A stretch of DNA of 64,000 nt from UBA1765 sp045629945 (GCA_045629945.1 JAZQSE010000029.1:1-64000), one strand, 5' to 3'; shown: positions 15,055 through 24,525, counted from the stretch's first letter. Notes: generated by a model from the letters alone, not told the origin. Made by a program: numbers and translations.

Positions 15055-17235
15055 TTAGAATCTAAAGAGCAAGCCAAAACGCATTTGGCCATCGCGAACA
15101 CCTTCGTTATCGCCTACATCTTTAATAGAAGAGAAGTCAAACTGGAAAACATCAGAAAGCATAAAGCCAAAGCCTAAATCCACTTCTTGGCGTTTACCTG
15201 TTTTATCGTAAAGATAACCTACACGCAAAGCAACTGTATTTGCATAAATGTATTCCATACCAACATTGAATACACCTTGCAATAACGAGTTCTTTGCAGC
15301 CGTTAAACCATCCCCACCAAGCTCAGGTTCTACAATAGATTTCCAAGCTGAAATGTAGAATGGCTCTGGGTTTCCTTTATCATCATCAATAATAACTTCA
15401 CGATTATAATCCCCAGCAATAACTAATTTATGGTCTGCTAATGTTAACAAATCATACGCAAGTCCTAAACGCCATGTCAAAGGGATTGGGTCTTCATTTG
15501 TTTTATCGACATAATAAACACTTGGACCAATATTATTCAAAACAACCGCAAAACTTAAATCTTCAACGAATAAATCTTTTTTCAGAACGCCGACATCAAA
15601 CGCATAACCAAGTGTAGTTGCCTTTTCGCCACCAACAGAAGCCCCGGAACTTAAATCAGAATAAAAAAGCTTAGCCGTCAAACCTAAACCCCAACCGCGA
15701 CCAAGAGAAGTTCCATAACTAAAACCGCCAACAATTTCATAGCTATTGTGAGCGACTAAATCATCAGAAGTATATTCATCAGAAACAACAGTTGAACCAA
15801 AAGAAACAAAGTTCAAGAAAAATCCTAAAGTTCCCCATTCAGCAACAGGAACAGTCATCGCAGCATACAAATGATAAAGGTCTGGAATATTTAAAACAGG
15901 AAGCAGTTGTTCGTAAAAGAAAACCAATTGATAGTCAGCATCTTTATAAAGTTCCATACCTGCATTTGTACTGAACCAGACATCGTTACCTTGTGGCAAA
16001 ACAGCATAAACATGATTGTCAGAAAGTCCATTGCCAGAGTGATAATGATTCCATTCATCATCCTGCTTTTTTTCTTCTTCGCCAGGGCGGCGTTCTAGTT
16101 CTGCTTTCTTACCACTTGCCGTTGCGTAATCTGGCAGGTAACGCCAAACACCTTTATTGGTTGCAATCCAAACAGCACCTTTGCGGTCAACTGAAATATC
16201 ATTTACCACATTATCTTCAAAACGGACTTGTTCCCATTTTCTCAAGTTAAAATGAGAAAGTCCGCCTTCATGAGCGGCCCAAACATGACCAGAGCTATCA
16301 ACGACAATAGCATTTGGTTCTAAATTAAAAATTCCATCTTCTTCTGTGAAAAGGCTCCAACGGTCTTTATCATTATTGCTTTTCTTAGGAATCAAACGAG
16401 CGATACCAGCCCCATGCACTGAAACATAAAGTTCTTTTCGTAATTCAGACCAGGCAAGCCCACGAATATCTTGCTTTGGCAACACTACACCTTTACGTTC
16501 TACCGTTCCGTTTCTGTAAGAAAAGAGACCGTCATTTGTACCCACCCAAAGTGTAGCCCCTTGGTTTGCAAGTGCCGTAATACGCACTTTACCCAGTTCA
16601 GATTCAAATGATTTCCAAGAACGACCATCAAAGCGGAACAAACCTTTTGGCGTACCTACCCAAAGTTTTTCAGTTCTGGTTTCATATAGAAGGGCTGTAA
16701 TGGTATCTTTTACAACAAGGTTCCAAGGGATTTTTACATCTACCAAAAACGATTCATCGGCAGCACTTTCTATGCCATTATATTTTTTCACTTGACGCAC
16801 ATATTCATCAAGCCCGCGTTCAGTGCCAGCAAAAACACGAACCGCATCTCTGATTTTTGCATTACCTTCAAGTTCTACTTTATGGTATTCCACCCAATCA
16901 TCGCCATCATATTTTAAAATACCAGCAACAGTCCCTGCCCACAATTCACTTTTAGAGAAAAAGCCTGGGCGTGTTCTTGCAGAAAGTTTCGTAAACTGCG
17001 GAGCATTTTTTGAACTAGCTGGGTAAGAAACCATCCATTCATCAGAAAGCGGTCCAAAAGCAAGCCCTGCTGGGTTATAATACATTGCCGTAGCATCATC
17101 TGCAACAGCTGCACCGACTTCCCCCATACCAAGCTGACGCGTGCCCACTGGCATCTGAAGAGTAATAATAGCCGAACCAGCTGCCGAAGCTAAAACAGGA
17201 AAAAGAAATACAAGAAAGAAAAAATACTTACGCAA
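15055..17235 (-). CDS. PorV-like outer-membrane protein with inserted two-component-type beta-propeller
   Basis: About 726 residues. After a signal peptide ending VLASAAG, the segment TRQLGMGEVGAAVADDATAM with YYNPAGLA after it is the N-terminal hallmark of PorV/PorQ/UPF0164 barrels, which shuttle T9SS substrates at the outer membrane. Residues ~90-430 hold regulator-propeller repeats (LWVGTNDGLF, VWIATNKGVW types), and the C-terminal ~280 residues return to a barrel ending in FRF. I favour TTG 17235, five bases after GGAG and giving a clean signal peptide; ATG 17256 or 17268 is possible with deeper overlap into the upstream gene. Likely a surface or T9SS component. Confidence 0.75.
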   Translation of the reverse strand: MRKYFFFLVFLFPVLASAAGSAIITLQMPVGTRQLGMGEVGAAVADDATAMYYNPAGLAFGPLSDEWMVSYPASSKNAPQFTKLSARTRPGFFSKSELWAGTVAGILKYDGDDWVEYHKVELEGNAKIRDAVRVFAGTERGLDEYVRQVKKYNGIESAADESFLVDVKIPWNLVVKDTITALLYETRTEKLWVGTPKGLFRFDGRSWKSFESELGKVRITALANQGATLWVGTNDGLFSYRNGTVERKGVVLPKQDIRGLAWSELRKELYVSVHGAGIARLIPKKSNNDKDRWSLFTEEDGIFNLEPNAIVVDSSGHVWAAHEGGLSHFNLRKWEQVRFEDNVVNDISVDRKGAVWIATNKGVWRYLPDYATASGKKAELERRPGEEEKKQDDEWNHYHSGNGLSDNHVYAVLPQGNDVWFSTNAGMELYKDADYQLVFFYEQLLPVLNIPDLYHLYAAMTVPVAEWGTLGFFLNFVSFGSTVVSDEYTSDDLVAHNSYEIVGGFSYGTSLGRGWGLGLTAKLFYSDLSSGASVGGEKATTLGYAFDVGVLKKDLFVEDLSFAVVLNNIGPSVYYVDKTNEDPIPLTWRLGLAYDLLTLADHKLVIAGDYNREVIIDDDKGNPEPFYISAWKSIVEPELGGDGLTAAKNSLLQGVFNVGMEYIYANTVALRVGYLYDKTGKRQEVDLGFGFMLSDVFQFDFSSIKDVGDNEGVRDGQMRFGLLFRF

Positions 17236-17794
17236 ATTGTCTCCAATCGGGTACATGATACACACCATTGTCTGGAACCACAGCCTTCCAACCTGATTTT
17301 CCTGGGTTTTCCCAAGGTAATTTCGGCATTAACCGACAATCGCAGCCAAAAACATAAGGCGGAAGCAACTCAGCATGATTTCGGATCTGTTCCCGAGTAA
17401 TAAAATTTTCTTCGTTCAAGAATTTACAATACTGCTTGCCTTTCGGACCAAGTTCAATACGATAAGTTACAGTTCCGTTTCTATCGCCTTCATCAATAAT
17501 CCGAATTGTTTCTTCATAAGTTTTCTGCCATTGTTCAAAATAGCGTGACTTTTCTTCTTCAGAAATATTTTGAGAAGAAAGCCATTTTTTCAAATCTGTT
17601 TCAGAAGGCTTTACAGATTCCATAGAAAGTCTTGCAGGGCGAACCACAACTGCATATTGACCAGATACATCTATAGGTGGTGGTGCTTCTTCTTTTTCTT
17701 CAGCACTATGAATAACTACATAAGCCCCGATCGCTGCCAAAATGATCGAAAGCACAATAATAGTCACAACAATTAAAATAACAGATAAATCCAT
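17228..17794 (-). CDS. Membrane-anchored hypothetical protein
   Basis: 188 residues from ATG 17794 (a TTG four codons upstream is the alternative). One N-terminal membrane helix (about 3-27) is followed by an acidic, Pro-containing linker and a soluble domain with Cys residues and a FGCDCRLMPKLPWENPGK motif. The family is not recognised. It overlaps the start of the PorV-like gene, so the two are probably translated together; a role in outer-membrane protein biogenesis is possible but unproven. Confidence 0.6.
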   Translation of the reverse strand: MDLSVILIVVTIIVLSIILAAIGAYVVIHSAEEKEEAPPPIDVSGQYAVVVRPARLSMESVKPSETDLKKWLSSQNISEEEKSRYFEQWQKTYEETIRIIDEGDRNGTVTYRIELGPKGKQYCKFLNEENFITREQIRNHAELLPPYVFGCDCRLMPKLPWENPGKSGWKAVVPDNGVYHVPDWRQFA

Positions 17795-17859
17795 ATTAAA
17801 AAACAATCTATAGTTTTTTACAAAACTAGCATTTTCTATTTTTGGAGAAAGGTAATTTT

Positions 17860-19005
17860 ATGTTGAAAAACGTTTTTTTTGCATTTCTTTTAGCATCTAC
17901 GGCTCTTTATGCCATTCCTTTTGAGTACCAAATTCTGAAACCGGGACAAGGCGACACTATTCGGTCGGGACAATTAATCAAAGTCCATTATAAAGGTTGG
18001 CTTTCAGACAGCACTTATTTTGATAATTCCTACGAAAGAGGTGAACCGCTTGAGTTTTCTCTTGGGACAGGCCAAGTGATTCCTGGTTGGGATAAAGGCC
18101 TTGTCGGCATGCGCGTTGGAGAAATCCGCAAATTAAACATCCCTTACGAATTAGGATATGGCGACCGTGCGATAGGGCCTATTCCAGCGAAATCAGACCT
18201 TTATTTTGAAGTAGAGCTTGTTTTTGCTGAAAAACCTTTACCACCAGATACTTTACCAAAAGACATTTCCAAAATGCCTTGGAAAGAACTTGTTCCCGGC
18301 GTTAAAGTTATTGATGAAAAAACCGGTTCTGGTGAAGCAACAAAACCGGGTACTAAAATTAAACTCCACTACACCGGCTGGACTTTTTCTGGCAGAAAAT
18401 TCAGCAGTTCAAAAGATTTAGGGCGCCCTCTTGAAACGCTTCTCGGAGCCGGCAAGTTTATCCCTGGTGTAGAAGTTGGCTTGGAGAACTTAAAACCAGG
18501 AGCTATCCGTTGGCTGCAAATCAGCCCTGCTATGGGTTATGGTGCAAAACCATTTTCTATGATTCCGCCAAACTCTACTCTTCTTTTCCGCATGGAAATC
18601 CTTGATGCTGAAAAAGACGAAGCTTTAGCTGAAACCATGGACTTTTTCCCAGACACTTCCGCTTTAGAATTTAAAGACGGCCCTGAAGGCTTGCGTTATG
18701 CTGTCATTAAAACAGGTGAAGGCGAACCTGCTGTAACCGGAAAAATGGCACGCGTTCATTACACAGGTTGGCTACAAAACGGCACCAAATTTGATAGTTC
18801 AAGAGAACGTGGTCAGGAATTCGCATTCCCACTTGGTGGTGGTCGCGTTATAAGAGGTTGGGATTTAGGTGTTGAAGGCATGTTGCCTGGTGAAAAAAGA
18901 ATTTTGATTATTCCTCCTGGACTCGGCTACGGTAGTCGTGGCGGCGGTCCAATTCCAGGAGACGCAACCCTCATATTCGCAGTTGAATATTTAGGCGGTG
19001 AATAA
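17860..19005 (+). CDS. Triple-domain FKBP-type peptidyl-prolyl isomerase
   Basis: 381 residues with a signal peptide (cleavage near LYA). Three FKBP domains occupy about 20-110, 150-235 and 280-380, each with the VHYxGW strand, an FDSS-like or FSSS-like element, a VIPGWD/VIRGWD-type loop and the LGYG motif. The third copy (VHYTGWLQNGTKFDSS) is closest to canonical FKBPs, the second least (FIPGVE). It should catalyse proline isomerisation in the periplasm or at the cell surface and help fold exported proteins. GGAGAAAGG precedes ATG 17860; an in-frame TTG at 17842 lacks support. It overlaps no gene but runs directly into crcB. Confidence 0.9.
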   Translation: MLKNVFFAFLLASTALYAIPFEYQILKPGQGDTIRSGQLIKVHYKGWLSDSTYFDNSYERGEPLEFSLGTGQVIPGWDKGLVGMRVGEIRKLNIPYELGYGDRAIGPIPAKSDLYFEVELVFAEKPLPPDTLPKDISKMPWKELVPGVKVIDEKTGSGEATKPGTKIKLHYTGWTFSGRKFSSSKDLGRPLETLLGAGKFIPGVEVGLENLKPGAIRWLQISPAMGYGAKPFSMIPPNSTLLFRMEILDAEKDEALAETMDFFPDTSALEFKDGPEGLRYAVIKTGEGEPAVTGKMARVHYTGWLQNGTKFDSSRERGQEFAFPLGGGRVIRGWDLGVEGMLPGEKRILIIPPGLGYGSRGGGPIPGDATLIFAVEYLGGE

Positions 19006-19006
19006 T

Positions 19007-19381
19007 ATGATAACAAACATAGCCTGTATCGCTATCGGAAGCGCTTTTGGCGGGATTTCTAGATACGGGCTTTCTAAACTACTGAACCCTCTTTTTATAA
19101 ACTTTCCTTTAGGAACTTTTTCTGTAAATGTCTTAGGCTGTTTTATTTTAGGCTTTATTAACGCGCTTGCTCTGAAAAATTCACCATTTCCTCCTGCCGT
19201 TCATTTAGCTTTAACAACAGGATTCTGTGGGAGCTTTACCACTTTTTCTACCTTCATTTGCGAATCGGCAAAAATTGCGGAACAAGGAAAATTCTCAACT
19301 ATTCTATATGCTTGTTTAAGTTTAGTTTTTGGATTTTTGGCTTTTTTCTTAGCAAATCAAATCGTAAAAAAGTTTATGTAA
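19007..19381 (+). CDS. crcB: Fluoride channel CrcB/Fluc
   Basis: 124 residues with four membrane helices. The family signatures GGISRYGLS near the N-terminus, GTFSVNVLGCFILGF, and GFCGSFTTFSTF in the third helix are present. It exports fluoride as a dual-topology dimer. Start ATG 19007, one base after the isomerase stop; a GTG at 18998 would overlap it. No fluoride riboswitch is visible, as expected for an operon-internal gene. Confidence 0.92.
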   Translation: MITNIACIAIGSAFGGISRYGLSKLLNPLFINFPLGTFSVNVLGCFILGFINALALKNSPFPPAVHLALTTGFCGSFTTFSTFICESAKIAEQGKFSTILYACLSLVFGFLAFFLANQIVKKFM

Positions 19382-19390
19382 AAACACCCT

Positions 19391-19433
19391 TTTCTCCACT
19401 TTATACAAATAATATGTTCAGCATGTGGAGAAA
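19391..19433 (+). promoter_or_regulatory. RNA hairpin that would hide the corA ribosome binding site
   Basis: TTTCTCCAC (19391-19399) is perfectly complementary to GTGGAGAAA (19425-19433), which contains the Shine-Dalgarno GGAG five bases before the corA ATG (19436). The 25-nt loop is AT-rich. Folding would block translation, so expression may depend on a condition or factor that opens it. Confidence 0.5.
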
Positions 19434-19435
19434 CT

Positions 19436-20458
19436 ATGAACGACTTAACCTACGAAGATTTCTTTTTTTTGCCTGAAGATAAAAAGGCGCCTCTTTTCCT
19501 TTTAACTTTATACAACAATTCAACGCAACAAAACTTTAATTTATCTGAAATTCAAAAGTTAAAAGAACTGATTTTTTCCAAAGATTATAATCTTTGGTTA
19601 GAAATCCAGGGAGCAACTGATAAAAAAACTATTGAAGAAATCGGAAATCTTTTCAATCTTGATTATTTAACGCAACAAGACATATTGAATTTAGAACACC
19701 CGACAAAAATAGAAACTAGGGAAAACTATTTACTTCTTATCAGTAAAATTTTTGATTTTCAACACCATAAAATTCTTCATGAAGAACAAGTCACCATTAT
19801 CTGCGGAGAGCATTTTGTCATTTGTTTTGAAGAAAAAAAGAACGATTTCTTTGAAGTTGTCCACCAAGCCTTTTTAAACAACACATTGAATATCAAAAGT
19901 CAGAATTCTGAATATTTATTTTATTTCTTGCTGAAAATTATTTCTAAAAATCACTCTACTGTTCTAGAACATTTTAATGAAAAATTAGAAGAACACGAAG
20001 AAAAATTACTTTCTTTTAAAAACATTAAAAATTCAAACCTGACTCTCCAAAATTTTAAACACCAATACAGCACTTTCAAAAAAAACATTCCCATACTACT
20101 ACAAGAAACGCAACAAATAAACAATAGAACTATCCACAAATCACTGCGCCCTTTTTTCAATGATTTGCAAGATCACCTTAAATCAGCCTCTCAAAATTTA
20201 GAATCCACTAAAGAGGCTTTAGATTCTTTGGTAGAACTTTACATTTCAAATATGAATATCCATTTAAATGAAATCATAAAACGCCTTACCATAATTTCTA
20301 CCATATTTATCCCGCTTACATTTATGGCAGGAATATGGGGAATGAATTTTAAATACATGCCAGAAATTGAATCACCTTATGGCTACCCTATAGCTCTTAG
20401 CGTTATGGCAATAACTGGTTTATTAATTTATCTGTATTTCAAAAAACGAGAATGGTGA
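19436..20458 (+). CDS. corA: CorA-type divalent metal transporter
   Basis: 340 residues. A large cytoplasmic alpha/beta and long-helix domain (1-275) precedes two C-terminal membrane helices; the selectivity motif GMN is at 302-304 (IWGMNF), and the short C-terminus KKREW is basic as in CorA. It transports Mg2+ (or Co2+/Ni2+) as a pentamer. The ribosome binding site is inside a 9-bp hairpin. It ends one base from the stop of the convergent TPR gene, leaving no room for a separate terminator. Confidence 0.92.
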   Translation: MNDLTYEDFFFLPEDKKAPLFLLTLYNNSTQQNFNLSEIQKLKELIFSKDYNLWLEIQGATDKKTIEEIGNLFNLDYLTQQDILNLEHPTKIETRENYLLLISKIFDFQHHKILHEEQVTIICGEHFVICFEEKKNDFFEVVHQAFLNNTLNIKSQNSEYLFYFLLKIISKNHSTVLEHFNEKLEEHEEKLLSFKNIKNSNLTLQNFKHQYSTFKKNIPILLQETQQINNRTIHKSLRPFFNDLQDHLKSASQNLESTKEALDSLVELYISNMNIHLNEIIKRLTIISTIFIPLTFMAGIWGMNFKYMPEIESPYGYPIALSVMAITGLLIYLYFKKREW

Positions 20459-20459
20459 A

Positions 20460-21236
20460 TTACTCTTCGCCCAAAGAACGCTTTTGAGGTTTTGGGAGTC
20501 CCATGAGTTCAAAAGCATGAGCACTGCGTTTTCTGAAATCTTTTGCTTTATCAGATTCCCCGTTTCGTTCGGCAATTAAAGCGCGATAGTAAAGTATTGT
20601 AGCCGTTCTGTAAATACGGTTTTCTTGTATCGAAATTTTTTCGGCTTCAGAGTATAAAGAATCTGCATTACTTGCTTTAGAAACATCTGCTACGCGAGCT
20701 TTCGCTAAAACGTAACGACCATCTTTTTTAGAAAGTTCTTTACGCACTTTTTCAAGTGTTTCTTCTGCTTTGGAAATATCGCCTTTAGCTGCTAAAGCAT
20801 AAGCTTCTTCTGAATAAAGAGCTGCAAGCAAAGCTTCTGGTGCTTTTTTCAACATTTCTTCTGTTACCGAAGCCACTTTTGAAAGTACTTCTGAATGCTT
20901 ACCTTTGATATTATCTAAAGAAATTTTTGCTTGTAATAAAGCAAGCTTTGTATTTAAATCCAAAACATCTTCTCTTACTTGCGAAAGTAATGAATCAGCA
21001 AGTTCTAAATCTAAACTGCTTGTTCTAATTTGCGCCATAGACAAAAGAATTCTTGATTCCGAAAGCAAATCAGATTCTTTACGGCTTGCAAGTAATGCCG
21101 CTTCATAAAGAGAATAAGCAGAAGCAAATTTCCCTTCTTCCAAATACTTTTGAGCGCGAAAAGCATAACGGCCAGATTCTTTGGCAAACAAAGAAACAGA
21201 TAACAAAGCACAGATAAGCAAAAAACGCACTACCAT
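20460..21236 (-). CDS. Exported TPR-like protein linked to Mla genes
   Basis: 258 residues from ATG 21236, preceded by GGAG; a longer frame to 21296 lies inside mlaD and is discarded. The signal peptide ends at about LFA. The rest is alpha-helical with repeated Ala/Leu pairs (KYLEEGKFASAYSLYEAALL style) typical of tetratricopeptide repeats. Its start overlaps the mlaD end, so it belongs to the Mla operon and may be a periplasmic partner; no MlaB or MlaC is present. Function not known. Confidence 0.7.
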   Translation of the reverse strand: MVVRFLLICALLSVSLFAKESGRYAFRAQKYLEEGKFASAYSLYEAALLASRKESDLLSESRILLSMAQIRTSSLDLELADSLLSQVREDVLDLNTKLALLQAKISLDNIKGKHSEVLSKVASVTEEMLKKAPEALLAALYSEEAYALAAKGDISKAEETLEKVRKELSKKDGRYVLAKARVADVSKASNADSLYSEAEKISIQENRIYRTATILYYRALIAERNGESDKAKDFRKRSAHAFELMGLPKPQKRSLGEE

Positions 21237-22186
21237 AAAGTCTCCACCGTAAATGGTACTGAATCTTTTTGCGGCATAGAACGGCGAATTATCCACATAT
21301 TAGAAATACCTTCTACCATTTCATCTGCACCATAAAGTGTTTTTTCACCTACTTCAATAAATCCAGAAAGTGAATTAGCTACCCCGTCAAAATTTGTCAT
21401 TAAAGTATCCATGCGGTTAAACATTCCGTCCATAGAATTAAAGACTCCATTCAACTGTGTCGGGATATCTTTTACACCTGTAACAACCGTTTGTAAATCC
21501 CCCACTAAAGTATCTGTTTTAGATAAAAGTATCGGTAAATGGCCATCTAATGAATAAAGCAAATGAGACCCCACACGAGTCATATTATCAAGCCGTGTAA
21601 GTTGCGTATTAATATTCGTATAAAAGGATTTTGAACCAAGTAAGGCACCAAGCGTCGTGCTTGTATCCATCACATAAGTCACAATGGTATCAACTACATC
21701 GACTAAATCACCAACCCGAGTCAACAACTCATTTGCTGTTTCTAAAACTGTTTCTAAATCCTGAGCCTGACCCGCTGTGATAGTATCGCCATCACCTAAA
21801 ACATTACCAGCTCTTGCGACTTCTACGTTAACTACGCGTGAAGAAATCACGTTCTGGTCACGAATAGCAAATACCTTAGCACTATCTGTTATCCAGTTCT
21901 GGTATTTTTTTTGGAGAGTAAGTTCAAGCCAAACGCCTCTTGAATCAAGAGTGACATTAGAAATTTTACCCACTTCCACACCACTTATTTGGACTTTTGT
22001 GCCTACGTTTAAACCAAGTGCTTTTTCAAAACGGCTATGGAGTTTGTATTCTTCAACCCCAATCATGCCAGAATTAAAAAGTTTAACGTACAAGACAATC
22101 CCAACCACCATTAAAGCAAACATAAGGAAGGCTCCAACAAGTAAGCCTGAAAGTTCCATCCAATTTATGTGTTTTAGTGGTCGCAT
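21230..22186 (-). CDS. mlaD: MlaD-family lipid-binding (MCE) protein
   Basis: 318 residues: one membrane anchor (14-34), then an MCE domain (about 40-125; GLNVGTKVQISGVEVGKISN is the signature) and a long helical C-terminal tail (150-300) of the kind that forms a central channel in longer MCE proteins. It works in the periplasm as a hexamer on the MlaFE ABC transporter, moving phospholipids between membranes. It lies 28 bp downstream of mlaF. Confidence 0.88.
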   Translation of the reverse strand: MRPLKHINWMELSGLLVGAFLMFALMVVGIVLYVKLFNSGMIGVEEYKLHSRFEKALGLNVGTKVQISGVEVGKISNVTLDSRGVWLELTLQKKYQNWITDSAKVFAIRDQNVISSRVVNVEVARAGNVLGDGDTITAGQAQDLETVLETANELLTRVGDLVDVVDTIVTYVMDTSTTLGALLGSKSFYTNINTQLTRLDNMTRVGSHLLYSLDGHLPILLSKTDTLVGDLQTVVTGVKDIPTQLNGVFNSMDGMFNRMDTLMTNFDGVANSLSGFIEVGEKTLYGADEMVEGISNMWIIRRSMPQKDSVPFTVETLW

Positions 22187-22214
22187 ATTACTTTAAAATA
22201 TATAAAATCAATTC

Positions 22215-23048
22215 TTAATACAACCCATCCCGCTTTTGTAAATCACGAAAGAGTTGAACTGCAAAAACTTCTTTTGAATGGAGCCAATAATCAAAAGAAT
22301 GGGGCTCTGTTAAAGTTTTATTGTGTAAAAATATCAAATTGGCATCTAGTTCATCGGCCATACGCAAATCGTGGGTCACAATAATAATCGATGTCTGGAA
22401 TAAACTTCGCATATTATCAATCAAAGGCAATAAATTTCGCCTGTTATAATTATCAAGACCTGCTGTCGGTTCATCTAACAAAAGAAGTTTTGGATCCATT
22501 ACCCATGAACGGGCTATCGCCACGCGTTTTAACATACCGGCACTCAAAGTATGTGGAAAATTTGTTGCGACAGAACTTACGCGCATTAAATCCAAAGCCA
22601 TATTTACTTTTTCCGATATTTCTTTTTCTGAACCACGCCTATGATAACGTAATGGAAGAGCAACATTGTCTCGGACAGTCAAATTTGAAATCAATGCTCC
22701 ATTTTGCAAAACCAAACCAACTTGGCGTAAAGCAATTTCTAACGCTGAGTGTTTTTCTTTAGGTAGATATTCTCCGAAGTAGAAAAAATTCCCTGAATCT
22801 GGTTTTTCAAGACCAGCAATTAATCGGAGCAATAAACTTTTCCCTTGCCCAGAAGGGCCTCCAATACAAAGTGTTTCTCCTGGGTTTAAAGACAAATTAA
22901 TATTCTCTAAAATATTACGGCGTGAAAGTGTTGAAAAACGAAATAGATTGCCGAAAATTTTTGATATGACGTTTTTACCAGCAGAAGCTTGCCGCAAAGT
23001 TTCATAAACGCTAAAGTTCAAATTTTCTATTCGTAAAACTTCTGCCAT
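22215..23048 (-). CDS. mlaF: ABC ATPase of Mla-type lipid transporter
   Basis: 277 residues. Walker A GGPSGQGKS (63-71), signature LSAGM (168-172), Walker B LLLLDEP (188-194) and a switch His in IVTHDLRMADE. An N-terminal extension (about residues 10-45) is longer than in typical MlaF. It energises lipid transfer with MlaE (1 bp upstream) and MlaD. The assignment rests on the E-F-D order of this operon. Confidence 0.9.
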   Translation of the reverse strand: MAEVLRIENLNFSVYETLRQASAGKNVISKIFGNLFRFSTLSRRNILENINLSLNPGETLCIGGPSGQGKSLLLRLIAGLEKPDSGNFFYFGEYLPKEKHSALEIALRQVGLVLQNGALISNLTVRDNVALPLRYHRRGSEKEISEKVNMALDLMRVSSVATNFPHTLSAGMLKRVAIARSWVMDPKLLLLDEPTAGLDNYNRRNLLPLIDNMRSLFQTSIIIVTHDLRMADELDANLIFLHNKTLTEPHSFDYWLHSKEVFAVQLFRDLQKRDGLY

Positions 23049-23049
23049 A

Positions 23050-23916
23050 TTAAATAATCTTAGAAAGTTCTCCCATATACTGGAATATATAGAATACAGA
23101 AAGCAGAGCGTCAGCTATCACTATGTATAAAAACGAATAAATAACAGAACGAGAAGTTGCTTTTGGCAAATTACGGAAATCACGTTCAACACGCAACCCC
23201 TGATAACAAGCATTGATCACAATAATTATCGCAAAAACACAAGGCTTTATAACCATCATTATAAAATCAGTATAAGTCAGAGCGTTTACTAAAGAATTAA
23301 ACAGGTAATGCCAGGTTAACTGAACATTGGCTGCCTGCCCAAGAATCATGACAAAAAATTTTGAAATTAAAAAGCCCATACCCAGAGAAGAAATGCAAAA
23401 ACAAACGCTCATTATAAATACCGCAACCACACCACCAAGTAGTGATGGCATAACAAGGTAACGGATTGGACTAATTCCCATTGAAGAAAGAGCATCTATT
23501 TCAGAATTGATTTGCATATTGCCAAGCATTGTAGCTAAAGCAGATCCACTTCGGCCTGCAATCAAAAACGCAGTAAAAATAGGTCCTAGTTCACGTACAA
23601 TAATTACAGCCAAAACATTACCAATCACATTGGCAAAGCCTACTTTACTCATAATGGACATTGTTTCAACAATAACAACCGTTCCAAAAAGAGAGGCAAC
23701 AATAAAAAGAATTGGAAAAATTTCTACACCAGTAAAAAAGGTTTGCAAAACAATATTACGGAAATCCGTTCTTAAATTTCTATTCTCTGAAAAAAAGGAA
23801 AGTATCGTCTGAACAAATAACGAAAATAATTTACCAGGCGTTGTTTTTAAAAACGATTCGCCTAACCAATTAAAAAACTTTCCAATAAAACTTAGTGTAG
23901 ATTTGTTTTCTTGCAT
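23050..23916 (-). CDS. mlaE: MlaE-family permease
   Basis: 288 residues with about six membrane helices. It has the MlaE family core: GTVVIVETMSIMSKVG, VRELGPIFTAFLIAGRSGSA and the following E-I-D-A-L-x-x-M-G motif. It is the inner-membrane subunit of the phospholipid transporter. It lies directly against engB (no gap) and 1 bp before mlaF, so translation is coupled. Confidence 0.93.
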   Translation of the reverse strand: MQENKSTLSFIGKFFNWLGESFLKTTPGKLFSLFVQTILSFFSENRNLRTDFRNIVLQTFFTGVEIFPILFIVASLFGTVVIVETMSIMSKVGFANVIGNVLAVIIVRELGPIFTAFLIAGRSGSALATMLGNMQINSEIDALSSMGISPIRYLVMPSLLGGVVAVFIMSVCFCISSLGMGFLISKFFVMILGQAANVQLTWHYLFNSLVNALTYTDFIMMVIKPCVFAIIIVINACYQGLRVERDFRNLPKATSRSVIYSFLYIVIADALLSVFYIFQYMGELSKII

Positions 23917-24525
23917 TTAAAACTCCACACTAACTGCTTTCAAAACTTCATTCCATAATTCCTTCAGCCCTGTTTTCTTTAAAGAACTTACAGCTAAAGG
24001 TAATGTTTCTAATCCAAAACGTTCTTGCATCAGTTTTCTGTTTTTAGCAAATTCTGACTGATTTACTTTATCTCGTTTACTTGCAACAATTAAAACCGGA
24101 CAGCCTGCATTACGAATGTGTTCAACCGTTTCAATATCTATCGGAGTCCCTGCGTGACGAATATCAACAAGGTAAATTACGCCTTTTAAATCTTTTGCAC
24201 CTTCTATATATTGGCGAATTGAATTTTCCATTTGTTCTTGTTTGGAAAAACTCACTTTAGCATACCCCACACCAGGTAAATCAACAATGTAAAAAGCATT
24301 GTTGATTTCAAAGAAATTGATTTCTCTTGTTTTTCCAGGCGTTGCACTCACCTTCACTAAATTTTTCTTACCAGTCAAAGCATTCAATAAAGAAGATTTC
24401 CCAACATTAGACCTACCTAAAAAAGCAATTTGCGGCAAACGTTCTTCTGGCAAATCTTTTAAAGAAACGGCACTTTTCACAAACCTTGCAGAAGGATACT
24501 GATAAGCATTTTTTTGATTTTCCAT
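23917..24525 (-). CDS. engB: Ribosome-biogenesis GTPase EngB/YihA
   Basis: 202 residues. The G motifs are in order: GRSNVGKSS (37-45), the TPGKTRE switch I segment, DLPGVGYA (G3), and SKRDK in the G4 position. It helps assemble the 50S subunit. The ATG overlaps the recR stop (TGATG); a GTG one codon earlier is also possible. Placed in an operon of recombination, histidine and lipid genes without obvious shared function. Confidence 0.93.
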   Translation of the reverse strand: MENQKNAYQYPSARFVKSAVSLKDLPEERLPQIAFLGRSNVGKSSLLNALTGKKNLVKVSATPGKTREINFFEINNAFYIVDLPGVGYAKVSFSKQEQMENSIRQYIEGAKDLKGVIYLVDIRHAGTPIDIETVEHIRNAGCPVLIVASKRDKVNQSEFAKNRKLMQERFGLETLPLAVSSLKKTGLKELWNEVLKAVSVEF

